DNA of 64,000 nucleotides from Demetria terragena DSM 11295 (GCF_000376825.1 NZ_AQXW01000004.1:1612001-1676000); one strand, 5' to 3'; numbered from the stretch's first letter, positions 16,316 through 25,321 are shown. Made by a program: numbers and translations. Notes: a model not told the origin generated them from the sequence alone.

Positions 16316-17602
16316 TCAGCGGGTTGGCTTGAACGGCTGCAGCTCTGGGGTGGCCTGACCGGTGACCATCTGGTCGGCGAGCATCTTGCCGGTCAGTGGG
16401 CCAAGAGTGATACCCCACATGCCATGACCACCATTGGTCCAAACCCGCGGTACGGCCGTCTGGCCCACCACGGGCAACCCGTCGACGGTCACCGGACGCG
16501 ACCCCACCCAGACGTCCCGACGATCTTCGAAGTCGACACCGGTCAGGAGGCCGCGCGCAGATTTCACGATCGCGTCGACGCGATCAATCGACAGGGGTGC
16601 ATCGGCCTGCTCGAAGGCCATGGTCCCGCCTACGCGCAACCGGTCGCCGTACGGCGTGCAGGCCACCCGCTCAAACGGGAAGTAGATCGGGCCCGCGACG
16701 GGGCGGTGGCCCTCTTCTGGAATGCCCACCGACATCGAGTACCCACGGCCGGCGCGCATCTGAACCCGGACGCCGCAATCGCGCGCCAGGTCGGGCAACC
16801 ACGTGCCGGTCGCCAGCACGACGCCGTCGCCGCTGATCGGCTCACCAGAGACCATCTCAACGGTGACACCCCGCGGGCCGTGCCGGAGGGCGTGCGCGTT
16901 GGATCCGACGACGATGCGACCGCCGCGTGCTGCGACTGAGGCGCTCAGCGCCTCGACATAAGCGCCGGGGTCGATGTAGCGCTGGCCAGCAATGCGGATC
17001 GCCTTCTCGACCTGATCGGACACGATCGGGTGGCTGGCCCGCAGCGTTGCGTTATCGACTTCGCTGGTTTCCAGTTCCAGGCCGGCATCGTGAATGAGCT
17101 CAATCTCGTGTTCAAGCCCGGATGCGTCGCCCGCGCGCAGGAAGGCGGCCATGATGGGCGCCTCGTGGGACGTCGCCTCGACACCACCGTTTTCCAGTTG
17201 GTCGAAGGCACTCAGGGCGCGGCTATTCACCGGCACGAACTTCTTCATGGTGGCCATCCACTGGCCCGGGGTGCACCGTCGTCCGAACCCGATAAGGAAC
17301 CTCATGAGCTGAGCGTCTGGCTTCAGCGGGAGGTAGAGCGGCGAGTCGGGGTCAAGGACAGCCTTCAGGCCGTACTTCAGCACCGAGGGGTCAGATAGGG
17401 GTACCGCTAGTCCGGGTGAGAGCCATCCGGCATTGCCCCAGGAACTCCCGGCTGCGATCCCACTGCGCTCGACGACGGTGACCCGCACGTCGTGCTCTTG
17501 CAAGAACCACGCGGTCGATAGTCCGACCATGCCGCCGCCGATCACCACGACGTGTGGTTGACCGCTCCCCGCCACTGGACGAAGACGCTCCACCTGTGCC
17601 AT
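16316..17602 (-). CDS. FAD-dependent D-amino-acid dehydrogenase (DadA-like)
   Basis: 428-residue DAO-fold flavoprotein. The N-terminal Rossmann motif is VVVIGGGMVGLSTAWFL, followed by the DadA-type segment SSWGNAGWLSPGLAVPL. The C-terminus has RPVTVDGLPVVGQT and NGGHGMWGITLGPLTGK. DadA oxidises D-amino acids (for example D-alanine) to 2-oxo acids, feeding electrons to the chain. A gene for an alanine racemase is not adjacent. It is divergent from the HGGxW hydrolase, with the 5' end of the ORF of that gene overlapping only if its longer start were used. Confidence 0.9.
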   Translation of the reverse strand: MAQVERLRPVAGSGQPHVVVIGGGMVGLSTAWFLQEHDVRVTVVERSGIAAGSSWGNAGWLSPGLAVPLSDPSVLKYGLKAVLDPDSPLYLPLKPDAQLMRFLIGFGRRCTPGQWMATMKKFVPVNSRALSAFDQLENGGVEATSHEAPIMAAFLRAGDASGLEHEIELIHDAGLELETSEVDNATLRASHPIVSDQVEKAIRIAGQRYIDPGAYVEALSASVAARGGRIVVGSNAHALRHGPRGVTVEMVSGEPISGDGVVLATGTWLPDLARDCGVRVQMRAGRGYSMSVGIPEEGHRPVAGPIYFPFERVACTPYGDRLRVGGTMAFEQADAPLSIDRVDAIVKSARGLLTGVDFEDRRDVWVGSRPVTVDGLPVVGQTAVPRVWTNGGHGMWGITLGPLTGKMLADQMVTGQATPELQPFKPTR

Positions 17603-17722
17603 GCATACCTCTTCTCAAAGCCACCCCGAACGCCGTTGTCCGGGAACCGTGTGCCGCTATGGCCGCTGCACGTCAGCGAGCGTGTCATCCTTCACCTCCA
17701 ACGCGCCAGTAGGGTCGTTCGG

Positions 17723-18496
17723 GTGAGCACTCGACTCGAGCGGCTGGGCTCTTGCGCCTCCGCTCCGGCCCGGACCATTTCGTATGGCCAAGACCCTGAT
17801 CAGGTCTACGACGTACGCGAGCCGCGGCGCCCGCGCGAGGTGACGGTCCTGCTGATCCACGGTGGGTTCTGGCGCCCCGCCTACGACCGTGCCCATACCG
17901 CTGCCATGGCAGATTCGTTGGCAGGTAACGGTTTTCACGTTGCGGTCGTCGAATATCGCCGGGCGGCGCGCGGTGGCTGGAACCAGATGCGAGAGGACTT
18001 GGTCAGCGCGACCAGGTCCATTCGGCACGAGGCGGACCTGCCCGACCCGCTGCTCACGATGGGTCATTCCGCCGGTGGGCACCTTGCGCTCTGGTTGCAA
18101 CACCACCCTGTTGCGGACGGACTCCTCGGAACGGTGGCTCTCGCGCCGTGCGCGGACCTCAGGCGGACGTACGACCTCAATCTCGGCGACGGGGCAGCGC
18201 AGGCACTCATGGGGTCTGCACCGGACGAGGCTCCTTCAGAGTGGCTGGCCGCCGACCCCGCACGGTGTGGTCAGCCACCGGCCCCGGTGCGCATCGTGCA
18301 CGGTCGCGCCGACACCATCGTTCCGCTGGAGGTCTCCCGTGCCTACGTCGACCACGTGGGAAGCGCCCACGTCAGTCTCGACACCGTGGCTGGGGCAGGT
18401 CACTACGACGTGATCGATCCGGAGTCGGCAGCGTGGGGACGGGTAGTCGAGGCAACCTCGGCGGGACCACCTTCGCCCACCACACTCACCACGTAG
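17723..18496 (+). CDS. alpha/beta hydrolase, HGGxW (kynurenine formamidase-like) type
   Basis: 257 residues from the GTG at 17723 (AGGG about nine bases upstream). LLIHGGFWRPAYDR carries the HGGxW oxyanion motif of arylformamidase/esterase-lipase proteins, GHSAGGHLALW carries the nucleophilic serine, RIVHGRADTIVP the acid and GAGHYDV the histidine, so the triad looks complete. A longer in-frame ORF back to 17552 would run over the neighbouring dadA start and is unlikely. Just 11 bases separate it from the first Get3-like ATPase gene. Confidence 0.85.
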   Translation: MSTRLERLGSCASAPARTISYGQDPDQVYDVREPRRPREVTVLLIHGGFWRPAYDRAHTAAMADSLAGNGFHVAVVEYRRAARGGWNQMREDLVSATRSIRHEADLPDPLLTMGHSAGGHLALWLQHHPVADGLLGTVALAPCADLRRTYDLNLGDGAAQALMGSAPDEAPSEWLAADPARCGQPPAPVRIVHGRADTIVPLEVSRAYVDHVGSAHVSLDTVAGAGHYDVIDPESAAWGRVVEATSAGPPSPTTLTT

Positions 18497-18507
18497 GCTC
18501 CGATGGC

Positions 18508-19479
18508 ATGACAGGCCCGCGGCTCCACATCGTGAGCGGAAAGGGCGGCACTGGGAAGACCACGGTGGCCGCCTCCTTGTCCACTGCGTTGGCCCGGGCA
18601 GGACAACGCGTCCTGCTGTGCGAGGTGGAGGGCCGCCAAGGCATCAGCCAGACGTTCGATGCCCCGCCGTTGGGGGCCGAGGAGGTACGCATCGCGCGGG
18701 GTTGGGGAGACGGTGAAGTCGTCGGGCTGTCCGTCGATGCCAAGAGCGCCCTCCTGGAGTACCTGCACCTGTTCTACAAACTCGGTCGCGCGGGCGGACT
18801 TCTGGAGCGATTCGGCGTGATCGACTTCGCCACCACCATCGCTCCTGGCGCGCGGGACGTCCTGCTCATCGGCAAGGTTTATGAAGCCGTGGGGCGTACG
18901 CCAACCAAGCGTCGCGGGCGCTCCTACGACGCCGTCGTCTTGGACGCTCCGCCCACCGGTCGCATCGGACGCTTCCTCAACGTCGGGGAAGAGGTTGCCG
19001 ACCTGGCCAAGGTCGGCCCTGTCCGCCAGCAGGCCGACTCAATCATGACCATGTTGCGCTCGCCACGCACGATGGTCCATCTCGTCACGCTGCTCGAAGA
19101 GATGCCGGTCCAAGAAACTCTGGAAGCCGTCGAGGAACTGCGCGCCATGCACCTCACCGTCGGGTCCGTGATCGTCAACCAGGTGCGCGAGAGTCCGCTG
19201 CGCTCCGAGGCCATGGACGCGCTGCACGAGCCGGATGGGCCAGCACCGCTCGTCGATGACCTCACGAACGCGGGCCTACGTGTCGGCCCGGTCTTGGTCG
19301 ACGGCCTCACCCAGGCCGGGCGCGACCTTTCAGCTCGGCTCGATCTGGAGGGCCGCGAGCGCCAGCGGATTGCCGAGCTGGAGCTGCCGACCTACGAACT
19401 CCCCCTTCTGCCACACGGCATGGACGCTGGCGGCTTGCACGAACTTGGCGAAGCACTCACTGAGCAGGGACTGGTCTAG
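18508..19479 (+). CDS. Get3/ArsA-like ATPase, subunit A (Rv3679-like)
   Basis: 323-residue ATPase of the ArsA/Get3 class. HIVSGKGGTGKTTVAASLS is the deviant Walker A with the signature lysine, and VVLDAPPTGRIGRFL covers switch II. It starts at the ATG at 18508; longer in-frame extensions overlap the preceding gene. Its stop TAG is immediately followed by the ATG of the second ATPase. In mycobacteria the orthologous pair forms a heteromeric complex called Get3-like A and B, as I recall. No arsenical resistance genes are nearby, so arsenite extrusion is not indicated. Confidence 0.93.
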   Translation: MTGPRLHIVSGKGGTGKTTVAASLSTALARAGQRVLLCEVEGRQGISQTFDAPPLGAEEVRIARGWGDGEVVGLSVDAKSALLEYLHLFYKLGRAGGLLERFGVIDFATTIAPGARDVLLIGKVYEAVGRTPTKRRGRSYDAVVLDAPPTGRIGRFLNVGEEVADLAKVGPVRQQADSIMTMLRSPRTMVHLVTLLEEMPVQETLEAVEELRAMHLTVGSVIVNQVRESPLRSEAMDALHEPDGPAPLVDDLTNAGLRVGPVLVDGLTQAGRDLSARLDLEGRERQRIAELELPTYELPLLPHGMDAGGLHELGEALTEQGLV

Positions 19480-20649
19480 ATGCACACGGCTCCTCCCCTC
19501 GATGCCGACCACCTTCTCGGCGACCTCGACCTGCGCACCATCGTGTGCTGTGGCTCTGGCGGCGTCGGCAAGACGACCACCGCGGCCGCGCTAGCCGTAC
19601 GCGCCGCTGAGGCCGGGCGGCACGTCGCCGTCCTCACCATCGACCCCGCACGACGCCTTGCCCAGGCGCTCGGCCTGGAAGAGATGGGCAACGAGCCCAC
19701 CGCGGTCACCACGATCGACACCTCAGCCGGTGGCAGCCTCGACGCGATGATGCTCGACATGAAGCGGACCTTCGATGAGGTCGTCATGACTCACGCGGAC
19801 GCGGACAAGGCCGAACAGATCCTCGCGAACCCCTTCTACCAAGCGGTATCCAGTTCCTTTGCCGGCACCCAGGAATACATGGCCATGGAGCGACTCGGCC
19901 AACTCATCGCCGAGCAGGTCGAAGGGCAGCCGCGCTGGGACCTCATCGTGGTCGACACTCCGCCGTCGCGTTCAGCCCTGGACTTCTTGGACGCCCCCAA
20001 GCGCCTGGGGTCGTTCCTGGACGGCCGCTTCATCCGGTTGCTGATGGCGCCGGCGCGGGTCGGGGGCCGGGCCTACGTCCGGGTCATGTCGGTCGGCATG
20101 TCGGCGGTGACCAGCGCGATGACCAAGATTCTGGGTGCCCAGCTCCTGCAGGACGCCCAGACCTTCGTCGCCGCGCTCGACACGATGTTTGGCGGGTTCC
20201 GCGAGCGCGCCGACCACACCTATGCGCTCCTCAAGGACCCCGGGACCGCCTTCGTCGTGGTCGCCACCCCCGACCGGGACGCGCTGCGCGAGGCGTCCTA
20301 CTTCATCGAGCGCCTCGCCGAGGAGGACATGCCCCTGGCCGGCCTGGTGGCTAACCGGGTGCAGATGACTTATGTGCCATCGCTGTCCGGCTCGCGGGCC
20401 ATCCTCGCCGCTGAGTCGCTGGAAGGATCCGAAGACAACGGATCTGGCACCTGGAGCGCAGCTGACACCGCCAGCCTGTTGCGCTTGCACGCCAACCTCG
20501 ATGACCTCGGACGCCGCCATGCGGCGGCAATCGGCCGATTCATCGCAGCCCACCCGACTATCCCGCTGGTTCAGGTGCCGACGGGCGCTCACGACATCAA
20601 CGACGTCGACGAGTTACGAGAGATCGGCGGCTACCTCACCGGAGACTAG
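19480..20649 (+). CDS. Get3/ArsA-like ATPase, subunit B (Rv3680-like)
   Basis: 389 residues, with GSGGVGKTTTAAALAVRA (deviant Walker A), VLTIDPARRLAQALGL, VVDTPPSRSALDFLD and VVATPDRDALREASYF. It follows subunit A with zero intergenic bases (TAGATG), so the two are certainly co-translated. The hydrophobic region LMAPARVGGRAYVRVMSVGMSAVTSAM corresponds to the alpha-helical subdomain that in Get3 forms the client groove. Cytosolic. Client unknown. Confidence 0.93.
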   Translation: MHTAPPLDADHLLGDLDLRTIVCCGSGGVGKTTTAAALAVRAAEAGRHVAVLTIDPARRLAQALGLEEMGNEPTAVTTIDTSAGGSLDAMMLDMKRTFDEVVMTHADADKAEQILANPFYQAVSSSFAGTQEYMAMERLGQLIAEQVEGQPRWDLIVVDTPPSRSALDFLDAPKRLGSFLDGRFIRLLMAPARVGGRAYVRVMSVGMSAVTSAMTKILGAQLLQDAQTFVAALDTMFGGFRERADHTYALLKDPGTAFVVVATPDRDALREASYFIERLAEEDMPLAGLVANRVQMTYVPSLSGSRAILAAESLEGSEDNGSGTWSAADTASLLRLHANLDDLGRRHAAAIGRFIAAHPTIPLVQVPTGAHDINDVDELREIGGYLTGD

Positions 20650-20655
20650 GGAGGA

Positions 20656-20973
20656 TCAACGCTCCTTGGCTTCGGCCAGTTCGTCGGCGCGCGCGGCCTT
20701 GAACAGGCTGGCCCACGACGGGACATCCGGGCGGCGCCGCAGCAGGGCGCGGCGTTCACGCTCAGTCATGCCGCCCCACACGCCGTATTCGGTGCGGTTG
20801 TCGAGTGCGTCCGCGAGGCACTCGGCGACCACCGGGCACCGTTGACAAATGACCTTCGCAGATTGCTGCGCCGCTCCTTTGGCGAATAACTCATCGGGCG
20901 CTCCGTTTCGGCATACGGCCCGAGCCGTCCAATTCGCGTCCCACACCTTGGGGTCTGGCAGCACTGCTGTCAT
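20656..20973 (-). CDS. WhiB-family iron-sulfur regulator (WhiB4-like)
   Basis: 105 residues. Four cysteines (AVCRNG, then ICQRCPVVAEC in C-x2-C-x5-C spacing) ligate a [4Fe-4S] cluster; the GVWGGMTERERRALLRR turn is the WhiB G[VI]WGG motif that docks onto the principal sigma factor. A good ribosome site (AGGAGG) lies nine bases before the ATG. Position between the Get3-like pair and ponA2 is that of whiB4 in mycobacteria, a redox-responsive regulator. The upstream region contains a perfect 14-bp palindrome at 21006-21019. Confidence 0.93.
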   Translation of the reverse strand: MTAVLPDPKVWDANWTARAVCRNGAPDELFAKGAAQQSAKVICQRCPVVAECLADALDNRTEYGVWGGMTERERRALLRRRPDVPSWASLFKAARADELAEAKER

Positions 20974-21231
20974 CGTCTTGGTCCTCCTGTCATGTCATCC
21001 GGACGGGCATCCGGATGCCTCCCCCACGGGAGAGGTCCCGAGGTGACTCTACGAAGGTGTGGCCCAGATCACCAACCCTTGGAGGGGTGCACAAGGTCAT
21101 TTGTTATGAACTAGTTGCCTTCCTCACCCCCAAAAGGGTCTGAGATGTGTATTCGGCGGTCGAAGATGTGCTTCCGGCGCGCCTAGATCTGTGTCCAGGG
21201 AGTCGCCAGGGTCGCGGGTTACGCTGGAGCT

Positions 21232-23565
21232 ATGCCGTCAGAATCGCGTGTCGCCAAGGTGCTCAGCCTGCTTGGAGCCTTCGTCGCGACCTCCGTGGTC
21301 CTCGGTCTCTTGGGTGCTGGCCTCGTTTTGCCTGCTGTCGGCGCCACGGGCCAGGCGACCAAAGAGGGCGTCTCGATGTTCAAGAACTTGCCGGGCGAGT
21401 TGGAGGTCAACCCCCTCAACCAGCAGTCCCGCATCCTTGCCATCGACGGCAGCACCATCGCGACGCCGTACGACGAAAACCGCATCGTGGTTCCGATGTC
21501 GAAGATCGCGCCCGTGATGCGCCAGGCGCAGGTGGCTATCGAAGACCACCGGTTCTATGAGCACGGCGGCGTGGACCCCGAGGGGATCATGCGGGCGTTT
21601 GCCTCTAACGCGGTGAGCGATTCGACCCAGGGCGCCTCCACGCTCACGCAGCAGTACGTCAAGGTGGTCCTGCAGGACCAGGCGCTCAAGCGTGGCGACA
21701 AGGACGCAGCCGCCGATGCCGTGTCGCGGACCGGCACCGAGGGATACCTGCGCAAGTTGCAGCAACTGAAGTTCGCGGTCTCGCTCGAGACCAAGATGAC
21801 CAAGGACCAGATCCTCGGCGGCTACCTCAATACCGTCTATATGGGCGACCAGACCTACGGTGTCGAGGCTGCGGCTCGCAACTACTTCAACGTCTCGGCC
21901 GCCAAGCTCAACCTGCAGCAGGCCGCCACCCTGGCGGGCGTGGTTCAGCGCCCCGGCGCCACGGACCCGATCCGCAATCCTGAGGCAGCCAAGGCTCGCC
22001 GCAATGTCGTCATCCAGCGGATGGTCGAGCAGAAGATGGTGACGCCGGCCGAGGGCGAAAAAGCCAAAGCCAGCCCGCTGGGGCTCAAGGAGGGCGGGCG
22101 GACTGACCAGAGCTGCGCATCCGCCAAGTACGCCTATTACTGCTACTACGTCCAGACCTGGTTGTCTCAGCAGCCTTCCCTGGGCAAGACGCCCAAGGAA
22201 CGGATGCAGAAGCTGCGTAGTGGCGGCTTGATCATCCAGACCGCGCTGGACCCGAAGAAGATGGCGATCATCGACCGGGAGATCAAGAAGCGGGTTCCGG
22301 TTGGCAACGCACAGGACGTGCAGTCCTCAGCCGTCATGGTGGAGCCGGGCACCGGACTCGTCCAGGCGATCGGCCAGAACACCGAATACAGCAACTCCGG
22401 AGGTTCGGGGAAGACTTCGGTCAACTACTCCGCACCCTCCGGCGGTACCTCGGCAGGATTCCCGGTCGGGTCGGCTATCAAGATCTTCGCGATCGTCGAA
22501 GCCCTGAAGCAAGGTCGCTCGATCAACTCCACGATCAACGTGCCCCGGATGACCGCGAAGAGCGACGAGGGGTCGCCTCGCGCAGTCTTCACCCGCAGCT
22601 TGTTTAACGACGACTGCGGTCTGGGGTCAAGCGAGTTGTGGAAAGTCGGCAACTCCCACGCCTCGCCCGCTGGGCCGATGAAACTTGACCGGGCCACCGG
22701 TGAATCGGTCAACACGGCCTTTGCGCAACTCACCGGCGAGCTCGGGGCCTGCAAGGTGCGCGACACCATGACCCAACTGGGATTGACCCGGCCCACCGGC
22801 GCCCCGATCAAGGCCACCCCGTCCAACATCGTGCTCGGCAGCGACAGTTCTTCGCCGCTGGCGCTGGCCAACGCGTACGCGACCATCGCCGCCGACGGTA
22901 AAGAGTGCACCCCGCGCCCAGTGCGTGCGATCAAGACTGCCCAGGGCAAGGAAGTACCCGTCGAGGTCGCGCCGTGCAAGCAGGTCCTCAGCAAGGACGT
23001 CGCGCGCGGGACAGCGCAGCTCTTCCACGCGCCGTTCACTGAGCGTCTCGGCACCGCCCGCAAGGTCAAACTTGCAGGCGGTCGGGACGCCTTCGGCAAG
23101 ACGGGAACGACACAGAACGCCATCGCGTCCTGGTTTGTCGGGTCGACGCCACAACTGACAACAGCGGTGTTCGTCGGACGCGCCAACAACCAGAAGCCCA
23201 TGAAGGGGATCTCGCTCGGCGGCAAGTACTACCCGGACTTCATCTTCGGAGACACCATTGCCGCGCCGATGTGGAAGGAGATCATGGACGCCACGCTGAA
23301 GGGGACACCGAAGAAGTCTTTCCCCAAGCCAAGCGGCTCCATAGCTCAGAACTCGGACAGCGACACTGAGGTCCAAGTGCCGAACACGGCAGGCATGACG
23401 CCCGACCAGGCCCAGTCAGCGCTATCGGCCGTCGGACTGGTGCCCATCGGGCCGTGGGGTGACAACGCAGTTGGTGGCTCCAACCCCAAGGCCGGCACCG
23501 AGGTGAAGGCAGGCACCCAAGTGCGCCTGCTGACACCGGCTCAATACAGCCGCGATTCAGAGTGA
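21232..23565 (+). CDS. ponA2: class A penicillin-binding protein with PASTA domain
   Basis: 777-residue bifunctional PBP. A membrane anchor at about 10-35 is followed by the GT51 transglycosylase (EDHRFYEHGGVDPEGI, STLTQQYVK) and the transpeptidase with SxxK in VGSAIKIF, SxN in GESVNTAF and KTGT in FGKTGTTQNA. A single C-terminal PASTA domain (VPNTAGMTPDQAQSAL onward) ends the protein. It polymerises and crosslinks peptidoglycan. The whiB4-ponA2 adjacency matches Rv3681c-Rv3682. The start ATG is only two bases after GGAG, so a slightly different start remains possible. Confidence 0.95.
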   Translation: MPSESRVAKVLSLLGAFVATSVVLGLLGAGLVLPAVGATGQATKEGVSMFKNLPGELEVNPLNQQSRILAIDGSTIATPYDENRIVVPMSKIAPVMRQAQVAIEDHRFYEHGGVDPEGIMRAFASNAVSDSTQGASTLTQQYVKVVLQDQALKRGDKDAAADAVSRTGTEGYLRKLQQLKFAVSLETKMTKDQILGGYLNTVYMGDQTYGVEAAARNYFNVSAAKLNLQQAATLAGVVQRPGATDPIRNPEAAKARRNVVIQRMVEQKMVTPAEGEKAKASPLGLKEGGRTDQSCASAKYAYYCYYVQTWLSQQPSLGKTPKERMQKLRSGGLIIQTALDPKKMAIIDREIKKRVPVGNAQDVQSSAVMVEPGTGLVQAIGQNTEYSNSGGSGKTSVNYSAPSGGTSAGFPVGSAIKIFAIVEALKQGRSINSTINVPRMTAKSDEGSPRAVFTRSLFNDDCGLGSSELWKVGNSHASPAGPMKLDRATGESVNTAFAQLTGELGACKVRDTMTQLGLTRPTGAPIKATPSNIVLGSDSSSPLALANAYATIAADGKECTPRPVRAIKTAQGKEVPVEVAPCKQVLSKDVARGTAQLFHAPFTERLGTARKVKLAGGRDAFGKTGTTQNAIASWFVGSTPQLTTAVFVGRANNQKPMKGISLGGKYYPDFIFGDTIAAPMWKEIMDATLKGTPKKSFPKPSGSIAQNSDSDTEVQVPNTAGMTPDQAQSALSAVGLVPIGPWGDNAVGGSNPKAGTEVKAGTQVRLLTPAQYSRDSE

Positions 23566-23588
23566 TCCCCCGTCCTCGGGGCTAGAGA

Positions 23589-23617
23589 AGCGCTCGCTTA
23601 ACGGCCGCCGCGATCCG
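23589..23617 (+). repeat. 29-bp direct repeat, copy 1 (yqeY 3'-end-like)
   Basis: 28 of 29 bases match 24805-24833, which lies in the last codons of yqeY. This copy stands just past the ponA2 stop and encodes, on the minus strand, an orphan RIAAAVKRAL tail like the YqeY C-terminus. The two copies frame a 1.2-kb A/T-richer cassette, as after site-specific or illegitimate insertion. Confidence 0.9.
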
Positions 23618-23817
23618 GCGCTTCTTGGCTCGAAGCAGGCCAGCCCGGTGACGTCGCCAGTTAGGAACTCGCTGGTGTTGTCCCACCACAACCCAGTCTG
23701 GGTGCACTCCGAAGGTCCACCTGGATACGGCCGCAGCATCTGTTTCGCTATGGCAATCACGAACGTGGCGTCGATATCCAGTACTGCCGTCGCGCCAAGT
23801 TACTCCTCCGCTATCCC

Positions 23818-23847
23818 TTGACACTCCAGCGCAGGAAAACCTAAACT
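23818..23847 (+). promoter_or_regulatory. candidate sigma-70-type promoter for the secreted protein gene
   Basis: TTGACA at 23818-23823 and TAAACT at 23842-23847 are separated by 18 bases, about 36 bases before the gene's ATG. The rest of the 317-base gap between ponA2 and this gene holds the 29-bp repeat and a minus-strand reading stretch (about 23620-23760) that may be a fragment of an unidentified gene; I see nothing else in it. Confidence 0.5.
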
Positions 23848-23882
23848 GATTCCCGTTATACAGATCTCGGGAGGATTTAATA

Positions 23883-24350
23883 ATGCGCTCAAAATTTCTG
23901 GCAACTGCTTCGATCGTCGCCTTGTCTGCCATGGTCACACCTTCGGTCGCCCAGGCATCATCGATCACAACTTCTCCGGCGGCAAATGCTTCAAACGCAA
24001 GCACTGCAATCACCGAAGAGCAGATTCGGTTCCTTGAAAGGATTGGGAAACCCACTCTCGACGAGATTTCCCGCACTCAGGCGAAGAACTCGGCATCAAG
24101 GGCTTTCCCGATCGCGGCAGTCGCTATTGGTGCCGCCGCGTGGTGCGCCAAGGGAGCGCTTGCGAGCGTGCCAACCTCGGTGATCGACGACGTTGCTAAT
24201 GGAGGCGAAGGCACGGACTACGTCCGAAACGCAATCATTGGCTGCATCGGTGGGGAAATCGGCGGCTTCGTATGGAAGGTCCTTCCGGGGGCAGTCAAGA
24301 AGAAGGCCGTCGAACTGGTCGCGGCGTTCATTATTAAGTACATCCGGTAG
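23883..24350 (+). CDS. small secreted protein of unknown function (bacteriocin-like composition)
   Basis: 155 residues after a strong ribosome site (GGGAGG). A signal peptide (MRSKFLATASIVALSAMVTP, cleavage near AQA at about 25) is followed by a polar spacer and then, from about 74, a Gly/Ala-rich amphipathic region with two cysteines (C88, C121) and a Lys-rich hydrophobic end (GAVKKKAVELVAAFIIKYIR). I do not recognise a family. The composition and the downstream small membrane protein gene resemble a bacteriocin and immunity pair, but this is inference. Base composition is lower in GC than its neighbours, and it lies between 29-bp repeats, suggesting transfer. Confidence 0.75.
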   Translation: MRSKFLATASIVALSAMVTPSVAQASSITTSPAANASNASTAITEEQIRFLERIGKPTLDEISRTQAKNSASRAFPIAAVAIGAAAWCAKGALASVPTSVIDDVANGGEGTDYVRNAIIGCIGGEIGGFVWKVLPGAVKKKAVELVAAFIIKYIR

Positions 24351-24355
24351 CCCCA

Positions 24356-24715
24356 TTGAGTTCAGCGGTGCCTTTCATTTTACTTGCACTATTTGGTTTA
24401 CTTCTGGTCGCATGCAGTCTTATGCTCATCACCGCGCGACGCGGGCTCGTGTGCTCCCCTGAAGACGGGTACGACTATGTGCCTGAATCCGTTCGCTCTA
24501 ACCCGGACTTGGCTGCGCGCGCAAACTCCGACGTAGGTCGCCACGCTACGTACGGCGCGCTTCTTACCCTTGCGCCCATCGGCTACGCGGTTTGGATGCT
24601 TGTGCGGGATGAAGTTGGGGAGACGCCAACCAGTGTCCTCGTGGCTGCCGCAGTGTATGCCGCGGTTATCGGAATGGTGATACTGCTTCCCTTCGAGCGG
24701 ATGAAGAACTGGTAA
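24356..24715 (+). CDS. small three-helix membrane protein (possible immunity protein)
   Basis: 119 residues with three predicted membrane helices (about 5-25, 64-81, 89-112) separated by a polar loop containing PEDGYDYVPES. It begins five bases after the secreted protein's stop, with a TTG at 24356 or GTG at 24368; no strong ribosome site is visible, so coupling to the upstream gene is likely. No recognised family. Its size, membrane topology and position would suit an immunity or export partner for the upstream product. Confidence 0.65.
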   Translation: MSSAVPFILLALFGLLLVACSLMLITARRGLVCSPEDGYDYVPESVRSNPDLAARANSDVGRHATYGALLTLAPIGYAVWMLVRDEVGETPTSVLVAAAVYAAVIGMVILLPFERMKNW

Positions 24716-24794
24716 GTCGACACCGATGCGGGCGATGACCTCGCGCGTGAAGCACCGGAAGCCTCAGATGATTCCCGCGGCAGGACGGCCGTCA

Positions 24795-25250
24795 TCAACC
24801 CGCGAGCGCTCGCTTGACGGCCGCCGCGATCCGACCGCCCTCGGCGCGACCGGCCACCTTGGGCTGGACGAGTTTCATCACCTGACCCATCTGTGCCATG
24901 CCGGTCGCACCCGATTCCCGGACCGCCTCGGTGGCGAGCCGGTCGAGCTCGGCGTCATCGAGTTGTGCGGGGAGGTAGCCCTCCAACACGGCAAGTTCGT
25001 TGCGCTCGCCGTCGGCGAGTTCTGGGCGGTTCGCGCCGTCGTACGCCTCGGCCGCCTCGCGGCGCTTCTTGGCTTCCTTGGTGATGACCTTCAAGACGTC
25101 GTCGTCGGAGAGTTCCCGTGCTTCGGTGCCCGACACTTCAGCGTTGCTCACCGCCGTCAGAGTCATCCGCAAAGTAGCGGTGCGCACCTGGTCGCGTTCG
25201 CGCATGGCGGAGGTCAGGTCGGAACGAAGTTGGCTCTTGAGGTCACTCAT
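24795..25250 (-). CDS. yqeY: GatB/YqeY domain protein
   Basis: 151 residues: LKSQLRSDLTSAMRERD, TLRMTLTAVSNAEV, LEGYLPAQLDDAEL and the final GGRIAAAVKRAL motif, all characteristic of YqeY (GatB C-terminal-like, possible tRNA-binding). The start at 25250 gives the usual length; the longer ORF to 25454 overlaps the divergent phosphoesterase. Its 3' end contains one copy of the 29-bp repeat that bounds the adjacent cassette. Confidence 0.93.
   Translation of the reverse strand: MSDLKSQLRSDLTSAMRERDQVRTATLRMTLTAVSNAEVSGTEARELSDDDVLKVITKEAKKRREAAEAYDGANRPELADGERNELAVLEGYLPAQLDDAELDRLATEAVRESGATGMAQMGQVMKLVQPKVAGRAEGGRIAAAVKRALAG
24805..24833 (+). repeat. 29-bp direct repeat, copy 2 (inside yqeY 3' end)
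   Basis: Resides in the last codons of yqeY, and matches 23589-23617 with one difference (24816 G against 23600 A). It keeps yqeY intact, as expected if an element inserted at this 3' end and restored it. Confidence 0.9.
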
Positions 25251-25321
25251 GCCGTGATTGTCTCCTACCGAAGCCGACACTGCAGACGGGATTTTCAGGG
25301 GAGCCTGCGAAGATCGCTCGC

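Noticed and set aside
18508-20649. Arsenite efflux operon
   Set aside because: No arsB/acr3, arsR or arsC genes adjoin, and the pair matches the conserved mycobacterial Get3-like locus.
21006-21019. 14-bp palindrome upstream of whiB as an operator
   Set aside because: It is perfect but short and isolated in a GC-rich context, so it is mentioned only with the gene.
23582-24076. 164-codon minus-strand frame through the cassette
   Set aside because: It lies opposite the signal-peptide gene, and only its last few residues (a YqeY-like tail) are meaningful, being due to the 29-bp repeat.
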